Assembly (NCBI GenBank): GCA_033297205.1
Contig: MU859369.1
Span: 1 to 26,532 of the forward strand
Length of the DNA: 26,532 bases
Origin: Pseudoneurospora amorphoporcata
Lineage: Eukaryota; Ascomycota; Sordariomycetes; Sordariales; Sordariaceae
Direction: 5' to 3'
The position numbers were made by a program, and so were the translations under genes. A model generated the notes under the pieces. That model ran no database searches. It had not been told where the DNA came from and saw only the letters and a program-made list of their open reading frames with translations. Below, piece by piece: positions 7,677 through 17,832 of this stretch. Within the stretch, counting starts at the first letter, position 1, and every line of letters starts with the position of its first letter.

Positions 7677-9764
7677 TCAAGCGTTCTTCACCTTCCCATC
7701 ACCAGCACCAGGCCGCCCCAACACAGACACAACCCCTACAATCCAAGCAGGCCACCACACGCACCATACCACAACAGGCGTGTACGTCCCCGTGACATCC
7801 CAAGCAAACGCCGCCTGCCTCAGCACCTCTCCCAACCCGCATCCCACCTTTTCATCCAAATCCGGCAGCACGCTGGCAACAAACACCACCGTAGTCGGAG
7901 ACAAGATGTACAAAACGGCCATAGACAGCCATTTGAGGATGGGGGAGTTCGGGCAAGGACGGACAAAAGTCAGAGGAGCGCTGAAGACGCCTACGAGGAA
8001 GGCGAGAGAGAAGTTGAGGGTCGCGAGCGAAGAGAGGAACATGCCCAGGAGGAGGAGGGAGAAGGAACGGATGAGGTGATATTGTTGGGTTGTGGTTGAC
8101 GTCGCCGAGGTGTGAAGGAGGTTGGAGAGGAGGAACGGGAGAATGGCGGAGAGGACGGTGAAGAGGACGAAGGCTGGGATTAGGGCCTACGGTTGGTTGT
8201 TTTAGCACGTAGTGACGAGTAAGGGGGTATTGGAAAGGGGTAAAAGACTTACACTCTCTGAGAGGTGATTAAACAGATAGAGAGGTACCACGCCTGCAAA
8301 CTGGCAGGCCGCCACGAGAACCAGAGGAAGGAAAAGATCCCTCTCCATAGCGGCGTGTGGGTTCGGCAAAGCGAGCTTCTCAGCTTCCTCCGCCGTTTCG
8401 GTCTTCTCCGTGATGACTTTCTGCACTTCAGGCTGCCCGCTCTTCACCCAAAGAGCAATCGCCATAATCGTAAAGTTGGCTGCCACCAACATGGCACTGG
8501 GCAAGTACGTGCCGATACTGACGAACCGCTCCTTTTGCATGAGAAAGTAGAAGAAGAAGCTCTGGTGCAGGTGTTCCAGCAGGTTATTCAGACTCCTAAA
8601 GGTGCCCTCAATCACCCGTCCGATGGCCATCTCATCCTGCCAACCATCGCCAAACGGCTGCAACGTCACAGCATCTACATGGTACGGGATAAAACTGCTA
8701 TGCGGGCCGCTCGCCAGCCCCAGCCCCTGCTTGAGCATACCACGCAGCATGGTCTGCAGCCGGTCGTGATAGCTATTGCTGTGTTTCCACATCTCCTGAA
8801 TCGCAACGCCCATGCCCATCTGGCCGCCAGCAACGTGATTAACCGAGTTGATCAAGTCCAAGTTGGGCAGCTGCCCGTTGACTCCGTCGTACACGATATG
8901 CACGCTCTGGAAGCGGGTCTCGCGGGTATAGTCCAGGGCAATGGCGCCCTGCAACGCGCCGCTCTTGAGAGGCAGACTGGCGACGCGCGACGAGTCGTGG
9001 GCGTCGTGGTAGGCGTCGACCCAGGCCTGGGGGCCCGCGATGCTGTCGGGCGTGAAGAGAAAGATGATGTCCTTGGACCAGAGCGACCAGCGCTTGAAGT
9101 AGCGGGCGAGGGTGAGGACGAGCGGCACGCCGCTACGATTGGGTTCACCCTTGACGTTCTTCCAGGCGGCGACCAGGACGATGGCTTCGGTGGCGTCGCC
9201 GCGCGGCGCTTGGAGGATCGCGTAGATGTTCTGGCCGGAATGGGTGTTGCCGGCGGAACTGTAGGTGAAGTTTTGGCGGCCGACTTTCAGACCGAGGCCT
9301 TTCGCTATCGATTCGAGTTTGTCGTTGACCCTGGACGTAGCAAACCCCATGTCAGCATGATTCCCAAATCCATTCCCCCCCTCCCTCTAAAGAAAACGAC
9401 CTTAGTGAGGGTGGCTGGTTGGACGTACTCAATGTTTCCCTTGCCAGCCAGCTCGTCCGTCTCGTGCTTGTACGCGCGGAAGACATTCTGATCGCTGCCG
9501 CCAAAGTATGTGTGGACTTGGCCTGGTAATAGGGCATTTTCGGATATGTATGTTCTTCGGGAATAGTCGTCGAGCGGAAGAAGGAAAAGCCAGACGACGC
9601 CAACGACGATGCATAGCAGAGAGAGGTAGGGCGGGAGCTTGAGCAAGCGCGGGTCGCGCCGCAGGCTCAATGCGCTGGCTGTAAGCAATTGAAGGTCAGT
9701 GATTTGGCCACAAGTTCAGTTTGCGAAACAGACGATTGCAAGGTGTACCTAAAAGACGTGGCAT
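7677..9764 (-). CDS. GAA1: GPI transamidase subunit GAA1
   Basis: A multi-pass ER membrane subunit of the GPI transamidase, which replaces the C-terminal signal of precursor proteins with a glycosylphosphatidylinositol anchor; Gaa1 helps bring in the lipid and carries an M28-peptidase-like luminal domain. Exons on the minus strand are 9764-9749, 9678-9429, 9330-8253 and 8186-7677, with introns of 70, 98 and 66 nt. They join in frame to 617 residues, the usual family length. A tiny 16-nt first exon carries the ATG and encodes MPRLL. One helix follows near residues 20-40 (LSLLCIVVGVVWLFLLPL), then the luminal domain (ALLPGQVHTYFGGSDQNVF, VLVAAWKN, FLFTPDS, WVDAYHD). The C-terminal third has about six hydrophobic segments, the last containing VVVWCVWWPAWIVG. 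Its 3' end faces the polygalacturonase copy. Confidence 0.93.
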
Positions 9765-10439
9765 CTTGAAGCTTGCCTGTCCACAACTCCAGCCGGAAAG
9801 GAAGGCCTTGTGACAAGAAGCAGGCCGAGGAAGTTGAACGGTGCCAATGGTGTCGATGGAGCTTCCCCGTGTCACTTAGACTAGGTAATCAGGGGTTGCC
9901 ATCGAGGTACCCAGTGAACCAGTGGAGTAATTTACAGTGGTGTACTTACAGTGGCCTGTGGTTGCATCAACTGCTCTATGAATATCGGGCTAATGAAATT
10001 CAACGCTCATGCTATGCAACTACCAAGTAGGGCTTATTCACAGCATGGTACGGTAATTTACGCTAGGTTGAAAGAGACGGTACAGCAACGAATCTATGAA
10101 ACTAATTTTACAACACGCCCGTACTTACCCAACAACTACCTCTATGTCTACCTTTGAATCTATGAAGTGATACCGTAATACCTTCATGAAAGTCCTGACC
10201 ATTCTCACGAGTCGCTAAGAGTACCATCCGAGAACCGACGCTTTGTAACACAATATTTATGCAACGCTCTACATCTTCCTTCGAACTCATTCCAGGCAAA
10301 AGGAAACGGTTTTGGGATGTCGTAGTGACACCAAGGCCCAAGCTAATCGAGTAGGGGGCAATGGACGGTCAACTCGAGAAGCTCAGGTTCTCAAGGTCTT
10401 TGTTCATCTTTTGCGGTACCGCGACCGCGGCGGGTACCC
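9765..10439. other. Intergenic region upstream of GAA1
   Basis: Lies between the GAA1 start and the 3' end of the HAD-domain gene, so it should hold the GAA1 promoter and the HAD gene's 3' end. Frames of up to 85 codons show no family resemblance. No TATA-like or other element is strong enough to name. Confidence 0.5.
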
Positions 10440-12677
10440 CTAGTAGTAGGAGTTGATATCCGGTCCTCCGGATCCATATCCCATCCCTCCGCCTCCGCCA
10501 CCTGTTGGCCTTCCGCCTTGGTGTGGTTGATTCTGATACCCTTGTTGCTGCTGCCAACCGCCGCCACCACCACCACCACCACCACCACCACCACCATACT
10601 GCTGCTGTTGCTGATAAGGTGGCTGGTACTGGCTATTGTTGTTATTACCGTTGTTACTGTAGAACCCTCCTCCACCACCCTGCTGCTGCTGCATTGCTGC
10701 CGGCGCTGTAGGTGGCTGGAATGTGTTGTTTCTCGACTGCTGCTGCTGGTGCGACGAGTTCCCTTCATCTTCGTAAGAGACGCCCGAGTTATCTTTCGTC
10801 CCTAGGTCATCGAGCGACTTGTAGTGATGACCGCCACCGCCACCACTACCACCACCCCCTCGACCACCGCGACCCTTGGCACCTGGACCGCCTCCTCTTC
10901 CGCCCCTAAAATTACGTCCTTGGCCTTGACCACCTCCACCGCGATTGAACCTACCACCGCCACCGCCTTGGTTGCCTCCACCGCGGAAGTTCCCTTGGTG
11001 GTGAGCGTTTCGACCTCCCTGTCCATATGTGCCACCCTGGCCCGAGAATGCACCCGGTGCGCTTGGCCGCGCCCGGAAGTCATCTTCATGGCTTGTATGA
11101 TGTCTTTTCTTCCCCCTACTTTCATAAGAGCTCCCATGAGAATCCTCAGGCTCTATGCGAAGCAAGATCTTTTCATCCACAGTCGTCTCGAACCTGAAGA
11201 CCTTGTCTGCTGGTAGCTTCTGCCAGTTCTGGATCCTGCTGGCGTCTTGAAGACGGGCGCGATCACGGATAGCCAACACGACATGTGGCGACGAGTTGTC
11301 TGTGTAGAACTCCGCGGTAGCGGGCACGGGTTTGACAGACGCCGCCCAGACTTTGTTATCGAGGCACGCCGTCCCCGTCACCTCCCAGGTCATCTTGGCA
11401 CGCAAGCCACCCACCTTGTCCAGGATGTTCTGCGAGCATGATCCCGCACCGATCAAGATGTAGTTACCGTGTATCTTGAGCTCGGTATCGGATAAAGTCG
11501 TCGGCAATTGTACGAGACTGAGGAGTCGTTTTGTGTCAGCGCTTCCAATCATGTAGCCCGTGTAGAAAACCTTCTTCTTGATCATGAGGCGGTCGTTCCG
11601 GTGACCACGCCGTGGCTTCCCCAAAGAAGAGTTGTGCTCGTTGATGAGTTGCTGGACTTCAGCAATTTCAACCACTGGATCCAAGAAGGTAGATATATCC
11701 GCGACCTGGACAACCTCTCCGGTGATGGGCCCCCGAGTTGGCGTGGCGTTCTGTTTTCTGTTGTAGTCCGCCAAGAAATTGCGGAATGCTTGTGTATGCT
11801 TAACGCGATCCTCATAAATGCGTATCTCCTCTGCGTGCTTGTACGTCTCCATTAGTGCCTCCAAGAAGGCCTGCTTGAAGTTCATCGTGCTTGAAAAGCG
11901 CTGGTTGTCGGGGCCAATGGCGGGCTTGAGTGCGACGATATCGAATACGAGCCCTTTGCTCTCTAACATGCGCCGAACCAGACTGCTGAACCCAGCCTCG
12001 GCCCGCCCTGTCAACAGAACGACAAGGGCATCCTTCTGCTTCATGCTGAGCTCAACGAGCTCAACGATCTTTTCGTTCCACCACCCATCCCATGCGCGGG
12101 GCTCTTCTTTTGCGAGCCCTTCTCCTGTCGCGGCGAGGATGCGGGAGTCGTGCCACCATCCGCCGTTGACGAAAGCATCGGGGTTCGACAGTGTACCAAT
12201 CGTAGGGCCTATCCAGAGCTTAGGGTTCGGAAGAGGGGTCTTGAATACTGGTTGAGGGAGCCGGGTTAACTAAAGGGTTGTGACCGTGACTGGGGTGTGT
12301 TCTCCTTACGAGTATTGTCAAAGTCATAGACGTGGATGGCCTTGATGGAATCAGGTTCTAGCGAAGACCGAACATGGTTAGTGACTAAGGCTGGGCAGTT
12401 AATCGGATAGATGATGTAATCCCAACTGACTTGGAGGCTCCTTGGGCAGAATGGACCACCTGCCCATGGCCGTGTGAGTGTGGACGGCATTCACGCCTTG
12501 GGCTGCCGCAGCACCGCCATTACCTTTGGCGCCTTTACCATGCGAGTGATGGAATGCCTTTGGTCCTTTTGGGATTCCGCTAGGGAACGCTGGACTTTGG
12601 GCAGAGCCATTCAGCACCGAAAAGGCTGACGAAGCCATCATGGCTTTCGGGGCGACTGGAGGGAGCGGTTGTGACAT
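10440..12677 (-). CDS. HAD-fold 'Swiss Army Knife RNA repair-like' protein with RGG/poly-Q/poly-G tail
   Basis: Exons 12677-12431, 12357-12310 and 12247-10440 (introns 73 and 62 nt) join in frame to 700 residues. Splicing restores the haloacid-dehalogenase catalytic motif YDFDNTLF at about residues 93-100, followed by KTPLPNPKLW, GWWHD and VVLLTGR (Thr 178, motif II-like). This is the fungal family Pfam calls 'Swiss Army Knife RNA repair-like HAD', proposed on comparative grounds to act on RNA ends; no member's reaction can be read from sequence. From about residue 470 the protein is disordered: an Arg/Gly-rich stretch with many RGG units, Gln runs, Asn/Ser/Tyr-rich segments and about 14 consecutive Gly, ending PDINSYY. 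RGG tails bind RNA and favour condensates, which fits an RNA role (inference). The ATG at 12677 is followed by a Pro/Ala/Gly-rich N-terminus of about 80 residues. Confidence 0.85.
10560..10600. repeat. CCA/CCG-type trinucleotide repeat encoding poly-Gly
   Basis: An almost pure run of CCA/CCG triplets inside the HAD gene (GGT/CGG-type on the coding strand) encodes the consecutive-glycine stretch. Such tracts change length by slippage, and any change in whole triplets would keep the frame. Confidence 0.8.
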
Positions 12678-13660
12678 GCGCGAATGCTGACGACGGAGAC
12701 TACCAACGATGAGAATGAACGGAGTTAGTTGCAGTCGGTCGATCCACACTTGGCAGCACTTGGTTGCTGTTTGTTGCTGAAACCACAACACGCTTGCCGC
12801 GCCGCAATTTTGGGAACTGCGCTGCACATTGGCCACCCGATAAGATAAGCAGCCATACCCGTAGCTAGAGGTACCTACAGTGCATAAGTGCATAGTATTA
12901 CGACCTTCGTAACGAATCATGCGCGCATGTGTAATGTCAAAGTTTCACGCCTTTACACAATACAAGGGTTAGGGTTGGCCTCAACGCCCGCAAGGGAAAG
13001 CCAAGGGCGTCGAGAGATTCTGAGGTCCTGAGATAATCTTTTCTAAAACCTTTCTGAGTTTTGCATCTTCACTAACTCTTTAAATAAAGGTGCAGAGATT
13101 GGTGCCACTGCCTCCGTCTTCCCTTATAACAAGGCCATGTTCCGACTACTTGCTTATACTTGACGCCCGTCAAGGAACTATCCTCCTACCAATCTACTCC
13201 AAAACGGTGAACGGGGCAAATCTCTCTGCGAACTATCAAAACGCGTCTTAAACCCCGGGCAAGATGTTTCGTGCTCAGTTCATGCAGTTTTGGATCCTAA
13301 CAATGTCATATTATGCGAGGTTTGAAGGGTGAGTGAAGGAGGGTAACCGGCGACCGGGTACGGGTTGAAAGCCCGATGGAGATGACATGGGGAAGTATAG
13401 TCGACGACTTCAACAGCATCATTGACATGGGTACAGAGACAATGACCGACTTTTGGGAATTTCACAGAAATCAATTGAAACGCAAGGGCCATGACTTTGT
13501 ACATACAAACAAGAAAAAGCGCGATGTCTGCGTATTACGCCGATCCGAGTTAAGAAATCCCTGAAAGCCGCCCGTCCATCCAGACTTTCCCTTATAGAGC
13601 CCCGTCCTTACTCGTCCCTCTTGTCTCTCATTTTTGTTGTTTTTATGGGTATTTTACTGC
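12678..13660. other. Intergenic region between the HAD-domain gene and aconitase
   Basis: Contains the promoter of the HAD-domain gene and the 3' flank of aconitase, plus the aconitase fragment at 13089-13152. A 62-codon plus-strand ATG frame at 13376-13564 has no family resemblance, and I do not call it. Confidence 0.5.
13089..13152 (+). pseudogene. Aconitase gene fragment, inverted
   Basis: About 64 bases match aconitase exon 3 (15209-15147, minus strand) at 56 of 63 aligned positions with one inserted C. The reading GAEIGATASVFPYNKAMF matches the gene's GAEIGATTSVFPYDKAMF. The match stops abruptly on both sides. It lies about 500 bp beyond the 3' end of aconitase in the opposite orientation. 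It could be a remnant of an inverted duplication, or of an aconitase paralogue once present here. It has no start, and the inserted base shifts the frame. Confidence 0.8.
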
Positions 13661-16532
13661 TTAGTTCTTGGCGTTCTTAGCCATGGTGTTGAGGGCAGAT
13701 CCGTTCTTGAACCACTCAATCTGGGCCTCGTTGAAGGTGTGAGAGAGCTTGATCTCGAAGTCCTTGCCGTTCTTGGGGTGGACCTTCATGGTGATGGGCT
13801 TGCCAACGGCGAGCTCAGTGCAGAGGATGTCGACCTTGTCGTCGGGGTTGAGCTTGTCGTAGTCGGCGGGGTCGGAGAAGGTGAGGGGAAGCATACCCTG
13901 CTTCTTCAGGTTGGTCTCGTGAATACGAGCGAAGGAGCGGGTGATGATGGCGAGACCGCCAAGGTGACGGGGCTCGAGAGCGGCGTGCTCACGAGAAGAG
14001 CCCTCACCGTAGTTCCAGTCACCGACAACGACCCAGCGGATGCCCTTGGCCTTGTAGTCACGGGCAACAGCGGGGACGGCACCCCACTCACCGGTGGTGA
14101 AGTTCTGGACCTTGTTGGCCTCACCGTTGGCGGCGTTGATGGCACCAATCAACATGTTGTTGGAGATGTTGTCAAGGTGACCACGGTACTTGAGCCAGGG
14201 ACCGGCCATGGAGATGTGATCAGTGGTGGTCTTGCCCTGGGCCTTGATGAGGATGGGCATGTCGGTGGCGTCCTTGCCGTCCCAGGCGTTGAAGGGAGAG
14301 AGGACCTGGAGACGGTCAGAGGAGGGGGAGACCTGGACCTGGACAGTGGCGCGGTCGGCAGGAGGGGCCTGGTAGGTGTTCTGGCCGGGGTCGTAGCCGC
14401 GCTCGGGGAGACCAGCACCAGTGGGGGCCTGGAGCTTGAACTCCTTGCCGTCCTTGTCCTTGAGGGTATCGGTCAAGGGGTTGAAGGAGAGGGAGCCGGC
14501 AATGGACATGGCGACGACGAGATCAGGGGAGGTAACGAAGGAGTGGGTGGCGGGGTTGCCATCGTTACGGCCGGTGAAGTTACTGAAAATTGCAGTTAGC
14601 ATTTGACGTGCTTACAAATTATCTCCAAGGTTGAAGAGTGTCTTACCGGTTGTAGGAGGAGAGGATGGAGTTGGGGGTGCCCTTGGGGGTGTCACGGCGG
14701 TCCCACTGGCCAATGCAAGGGCCGCAGGCGTTGGCGAGAACGGTGCCGCCGAACTCCTCGAAGGTCTGGAGCTGACCATCGCGGGCAATGGTGGCGCGAA
14801 TCTGCTCAGAGCCGGGGGTGACGACGAAAGCAGACTTGGCCTTGAGGCCGTGGTTGAGGGCGTCGCGGGCGATGGAAGCAGCGCGGGTCATATCCTCGTA
14901 AGAGGAGTTGGTGCAAGAGCCGATAAGACCGACCTTGAGCTCCTCGGGCCAGTTGTTCTCCTTGGCGGCCTGGGCGAACTTGGAGATGGGGGTGGCAAGA
15001 TCGGGAGTGAAGGGACCGTTGATGTGGGGCTCGAGCTCGTTCAAGTTGATCTCGATGTGCTGGTCGTACTCAGCACCCTCATCGGCGCGGAGCTCCTTCT
15101 GGTAAACCTTGGCGAACTCGGCGATTTCGGAACGCTTGGTGGCGACCAAGTAGTCGAACATGGCCTTGTCGTAGGGGAAGACCGAGGTGGTGGCACCAAT
15201 CTCGGCACCCATGTTACCGCAGGTAGCCTTGCCAGTGCAAGAAAGAGCCTCGGCACCCTCGCCTGTGTCGTTGTTAGCATGATTGAATCGTACGTGGTTC
15301 CCGATGTGGAGATGGGTGGTGATGATCAAGGTTTGGTGTTTTGGTGCCGCTTGTTGCTGTTGGCAACCCGCCCCACAAAAAGGGGGCAAATGGATCCCGC
15401 CAAGCCCCGTGACTTCCCATCCAATGACATCAAAGAAAAAGTCAAAACGCATTTGGCAGACCAGTCGATGCAATGCGAGAAACCCGCAATGCCACCTGCA
15501 CTGAGCAATGCATTTGCCAATCCAAAAGAGGCCATTGGCGGGAATTTCAAGGCGTTGACAGTATCCCCCAAATGGATTCATCGAAATGGAAAATGCTATC
15601 AGGGGAGTGAAACATACCATAGTACTCAACAATAGAGCCAGTACCACCCTTGACAGTGAGGATGCCAGCGAGCTTGAGGATGACGTCCTTGGGGGTGGTC
15701 CAGCCGCTAAGAGCACCGGTGAGCTTGACACCAATGACCTTGGGGGCCTTGAGCTCCCAGGGGAGGTTGGCCATGACATCGACGGCATCGGCACCACCGA
15801 CACCAATGGCGGCCATACCAAGACCGGCGGCGTTAGGGGTGTGGGAGTCAGTGCCGATGAGGAGACCACCGGGGAAAGCGTAGTTCTCGAGGATGATTTG
15901 GTGGATGATACCAGAGCCGGGCTTCCAGAAACCAATGTTGTACTTGGCGCAGGCGGAGGCAAGGAAGTCGTAGACCTCCTTGTTGATGTTGACAGCGCGC
16001 TCGAGATCCTTCTCACCACCGATCTGGGCCTCAATCAAGTGGTCGCAGTGGACAGTGGTGGGGTTGGCAACGGAGGGCATGCCAGCGGACATGAACTGGA
16101 GGATGGCCATCTGGGCGGTGGCATCCTGGCAGGCAACGCGATCGGGGCGGAGGCGGAGGTAAGAGACACCGCGCTCAATGTCCTGCTCATGGGGGTTGTC
16201 CAAATGGGAGTAGAGGATCTTCTCAGTCAAGGTGAGGGGGCGGTTGAGACGGTTGCGGACAACGGCAAGGTTCTCGGACATCTTCTTGTAGTTGATGAAG
16301 TTACCCTCCTCAAGAAGGTTCTGCTTGACCTGTTTCCCACAAACATGGCATGTCAGCGCCCTGTTGCGCTCGTTTGCGAGTGTACGCACTTCTCTCTATG
16401 CTCTATGCGGCACTGGAGGGGACTTACCTTGCGGTCGAGAGGGTTCTCGGTGGCGGTAGCCATGCACCGGCGGCCGAGGCCAGCGGCGGCACGGCTCCGG
16501 GCAACGCCCAAGAGCTGACGGGAGGCCAACAT
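13661..16532 (-). CDS. Aconitate hydratase, mitochondrial
   Basis: Interconverts citrate and isocitrate via cis-aconitate in the mitochondrial TCA cycle, using a [4Fe-4S] cluster. Exons 16532-16428, 16329-15618, 15262-14647 and 14582-13661 join in frame to 784 residues, the normal length. Introns are 98, 355 and 64 nt, all GT..AG. The first exon encodes a basic amphipathic presequence (MLASRQLLGVARSRAAAG). Cluster ligands are Cys389 (GSCTNSS) and Cys452/Cys455 (NACGPCIGQW); the 63- and 3-residue spacings equal those of characterised aconitases. Also visible are HCDHLIEAQ, GTDSHTPNAAGLG and the C-terminal GEGSSREHAALEPRHLGG with the catalytic Ser-Arg. Third positions are strongly C/G, as in highly expressed genes, which leaves long spurious open frames on the opposite strand. 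A CCAAT-N12-GAT site about 440 bp upstream suggests iron control. Confidence 0.97.
15263..15617 (-). other. Unusually long intron 2 of aconitase
   Basis: A 355-nt GT..AG intron (donor GTATGT, acceptor ACACAG) joins TAC TAT G to GC GAG GGT, giving YYGEGAEALSC. All other introns in this window are 62-98 nt. It contains no convincing coding or structured RNA element that I can recognise. Confidence 0.85.
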
Positions 16533-16969
16533 ATTGACTTTCAGCTCAAGTGAGCAGGATATGAATTACAACAAGAGGGGAGAGTTGCGCAAAAGGACAA
16601 ACTAAGAGAAGAAGAAAAAAAATGGAAAGAGGGCTCCCCAAACTAGGACGGGCTTTTTCTTCAGCAGAGGGATGGACGTCTGCAAAGAGGGAAAAAGAGG
16701 GAAAAAAATACGGCCGGGTGGAGAGGTTTTGTAGATAACAAGAAACTGGCTCAAGCGGTCCACGGGAGCGGGCGGGATTTTAGGTCGGAATGCCAACCAC
16801 AGACTGGAGTCTGGCAGCGACATGGACCGAGCGGGCGCGGTGCTGCTCCGGGGGTAATGCGACTTCCTGCCTTTGAGCCTGGCCTTCCATGCTGCCCACC
16901 CGCTGGAGCTCCCCTCCCACCGTCATAGCCGAACAAGTACCTGGCTCGCCCGAATGGATGGGCGTCCGG

Positions 16970-16989
16970 CCAATCAGCAGCCGCCCGAT
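16970..16989 (+). promoter_or_regulatory. Candidate CCAAT-binding complex/HapX site upstream of aconitase
   Basis: CCAAT at 16970-16974, exactly 12 bases, then GAT at 16987-16989. This fits the bipartite CSAAT-N12-RWT consensus described for joint binding of the CCAAT complex and the iron regulator HapX in Aspergillus. HapX represses iron-consuming genes, aconitase among them, in iron starvation. The site is about 440 bp upstream of the aconitase start. Given a CCAAT, the second half occurs by chance about one time in sixteen, so this is a candidate only. Confidence 0.4.
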
Positions 16990-17803
16990 TCTAACTTTTG
17001 ACCACTTTTGCAGTGTGGGAGAGCCAGACATGACATCGGGTACAAGGCAAAGGCGACGCTAGCCTGTTTCAATTCGACTTCCACGTTGATGGCCTTGAGG
17101 TTTGATGGGCTACTATGCGCCCGCAGCGCCGTCCCTCGGGTTTCACAATCCAGCTTCCGGGGATCCGCTGCAAATCCGCTGCCTACCGCCGACCGGTCAC
17201 CGCATCGACGTCGACCTCGCGGTCCAGAGGCTGTTCCAGCGACCCCAGCAACTTCAGGGGATCGACTGTCACGACCGCTGGGCCGGGGTGCTTTTCAGCC
17301 TTTCCACGGATAGGTAACCCTGGACTCTGCATCCCTCGCGGCGACTAAACTTCTATGTATATACGTATCTTCGTAAATAGACACCCCGGACCCCAGGGGC
17401 CAGCGATGAGAGCCTGCGAACAGAGTTGAATTGTACATATATGTCCAGTGAAACGCTGCGCGTGGGCTGACCGTGGAAGCCGAGGCTGCCATGGTTTGCT
17501 GCTGATCGATACTGAATCATTTCCTGGGCATCCGAACCTCAGCATCTATCTATCCCAGAGTTCCCCGTCTTCACCGGTCCGTCCGGGGATTAAACCAGAT
17601 TGCGAATCCCGAATCTTCAACCTCACCGTCTCGTGGCCAAGGAGGAGAGGACGTTCGCCTGGCCAGTAACGACGGATGGAAAACTAATGTCGAGAATACA
17701 GTAGCCTAGTGTGTATGTACCTGACCTGCCTGACCTGCTGCCGTTGCGTGCCACCCCAGATGCCAGACGGGACTGCCGCTCGGCTCGGATGGGCATGTGC
17801 TTC

Positions 17804-17832
17804 ACTTGCTTGCTTGCTTGCTTGCTTGCTTA
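17804..17832. repeat. (CTTG)n microsatellite
   Basis: About six and a half perfect tandem CTTG units in the intergenic region between aconitase and BUD20. Confidence 0.9.

Noticed and set aside
8265..9491. 408-codon open frame on the plus strand
   Set aside because: It is antisense to GAA1 exons and its openness follows from the GC-biased third positions of the real gene; composition and lack of any domain argue against coding.
12967..12978. GGGTTAGGGTTGG, reminiscent of the fungal telomere repeat TTAGGG
   Set aside because: Only about two units, inside ordinary intergenic DNA; too short to call an interstitial telomeric repeat.
13376..13564. 62-codon plus-strand ATG frame
   Set aside because: It lies in the 3' flank of aconitase, with no family resemblance and no supporting context.
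13634..14599. 321-codon open frame on the plus strand, and similar ones at 14631-15635 and 15586-16518
   Set aside because: Antisense mirrors of aconitase, Gly/Val/Leu-rich low-complexity products caused by its strong codon bias; they also cross real introns of the gene.
14643..16034. 463-codon minus-strand frame overlapping aconitase
   Set aside because: It runs through intron 2 and is out of frame with aconitase in exon 2; only its distal part coincides with the true exon 3 frame.
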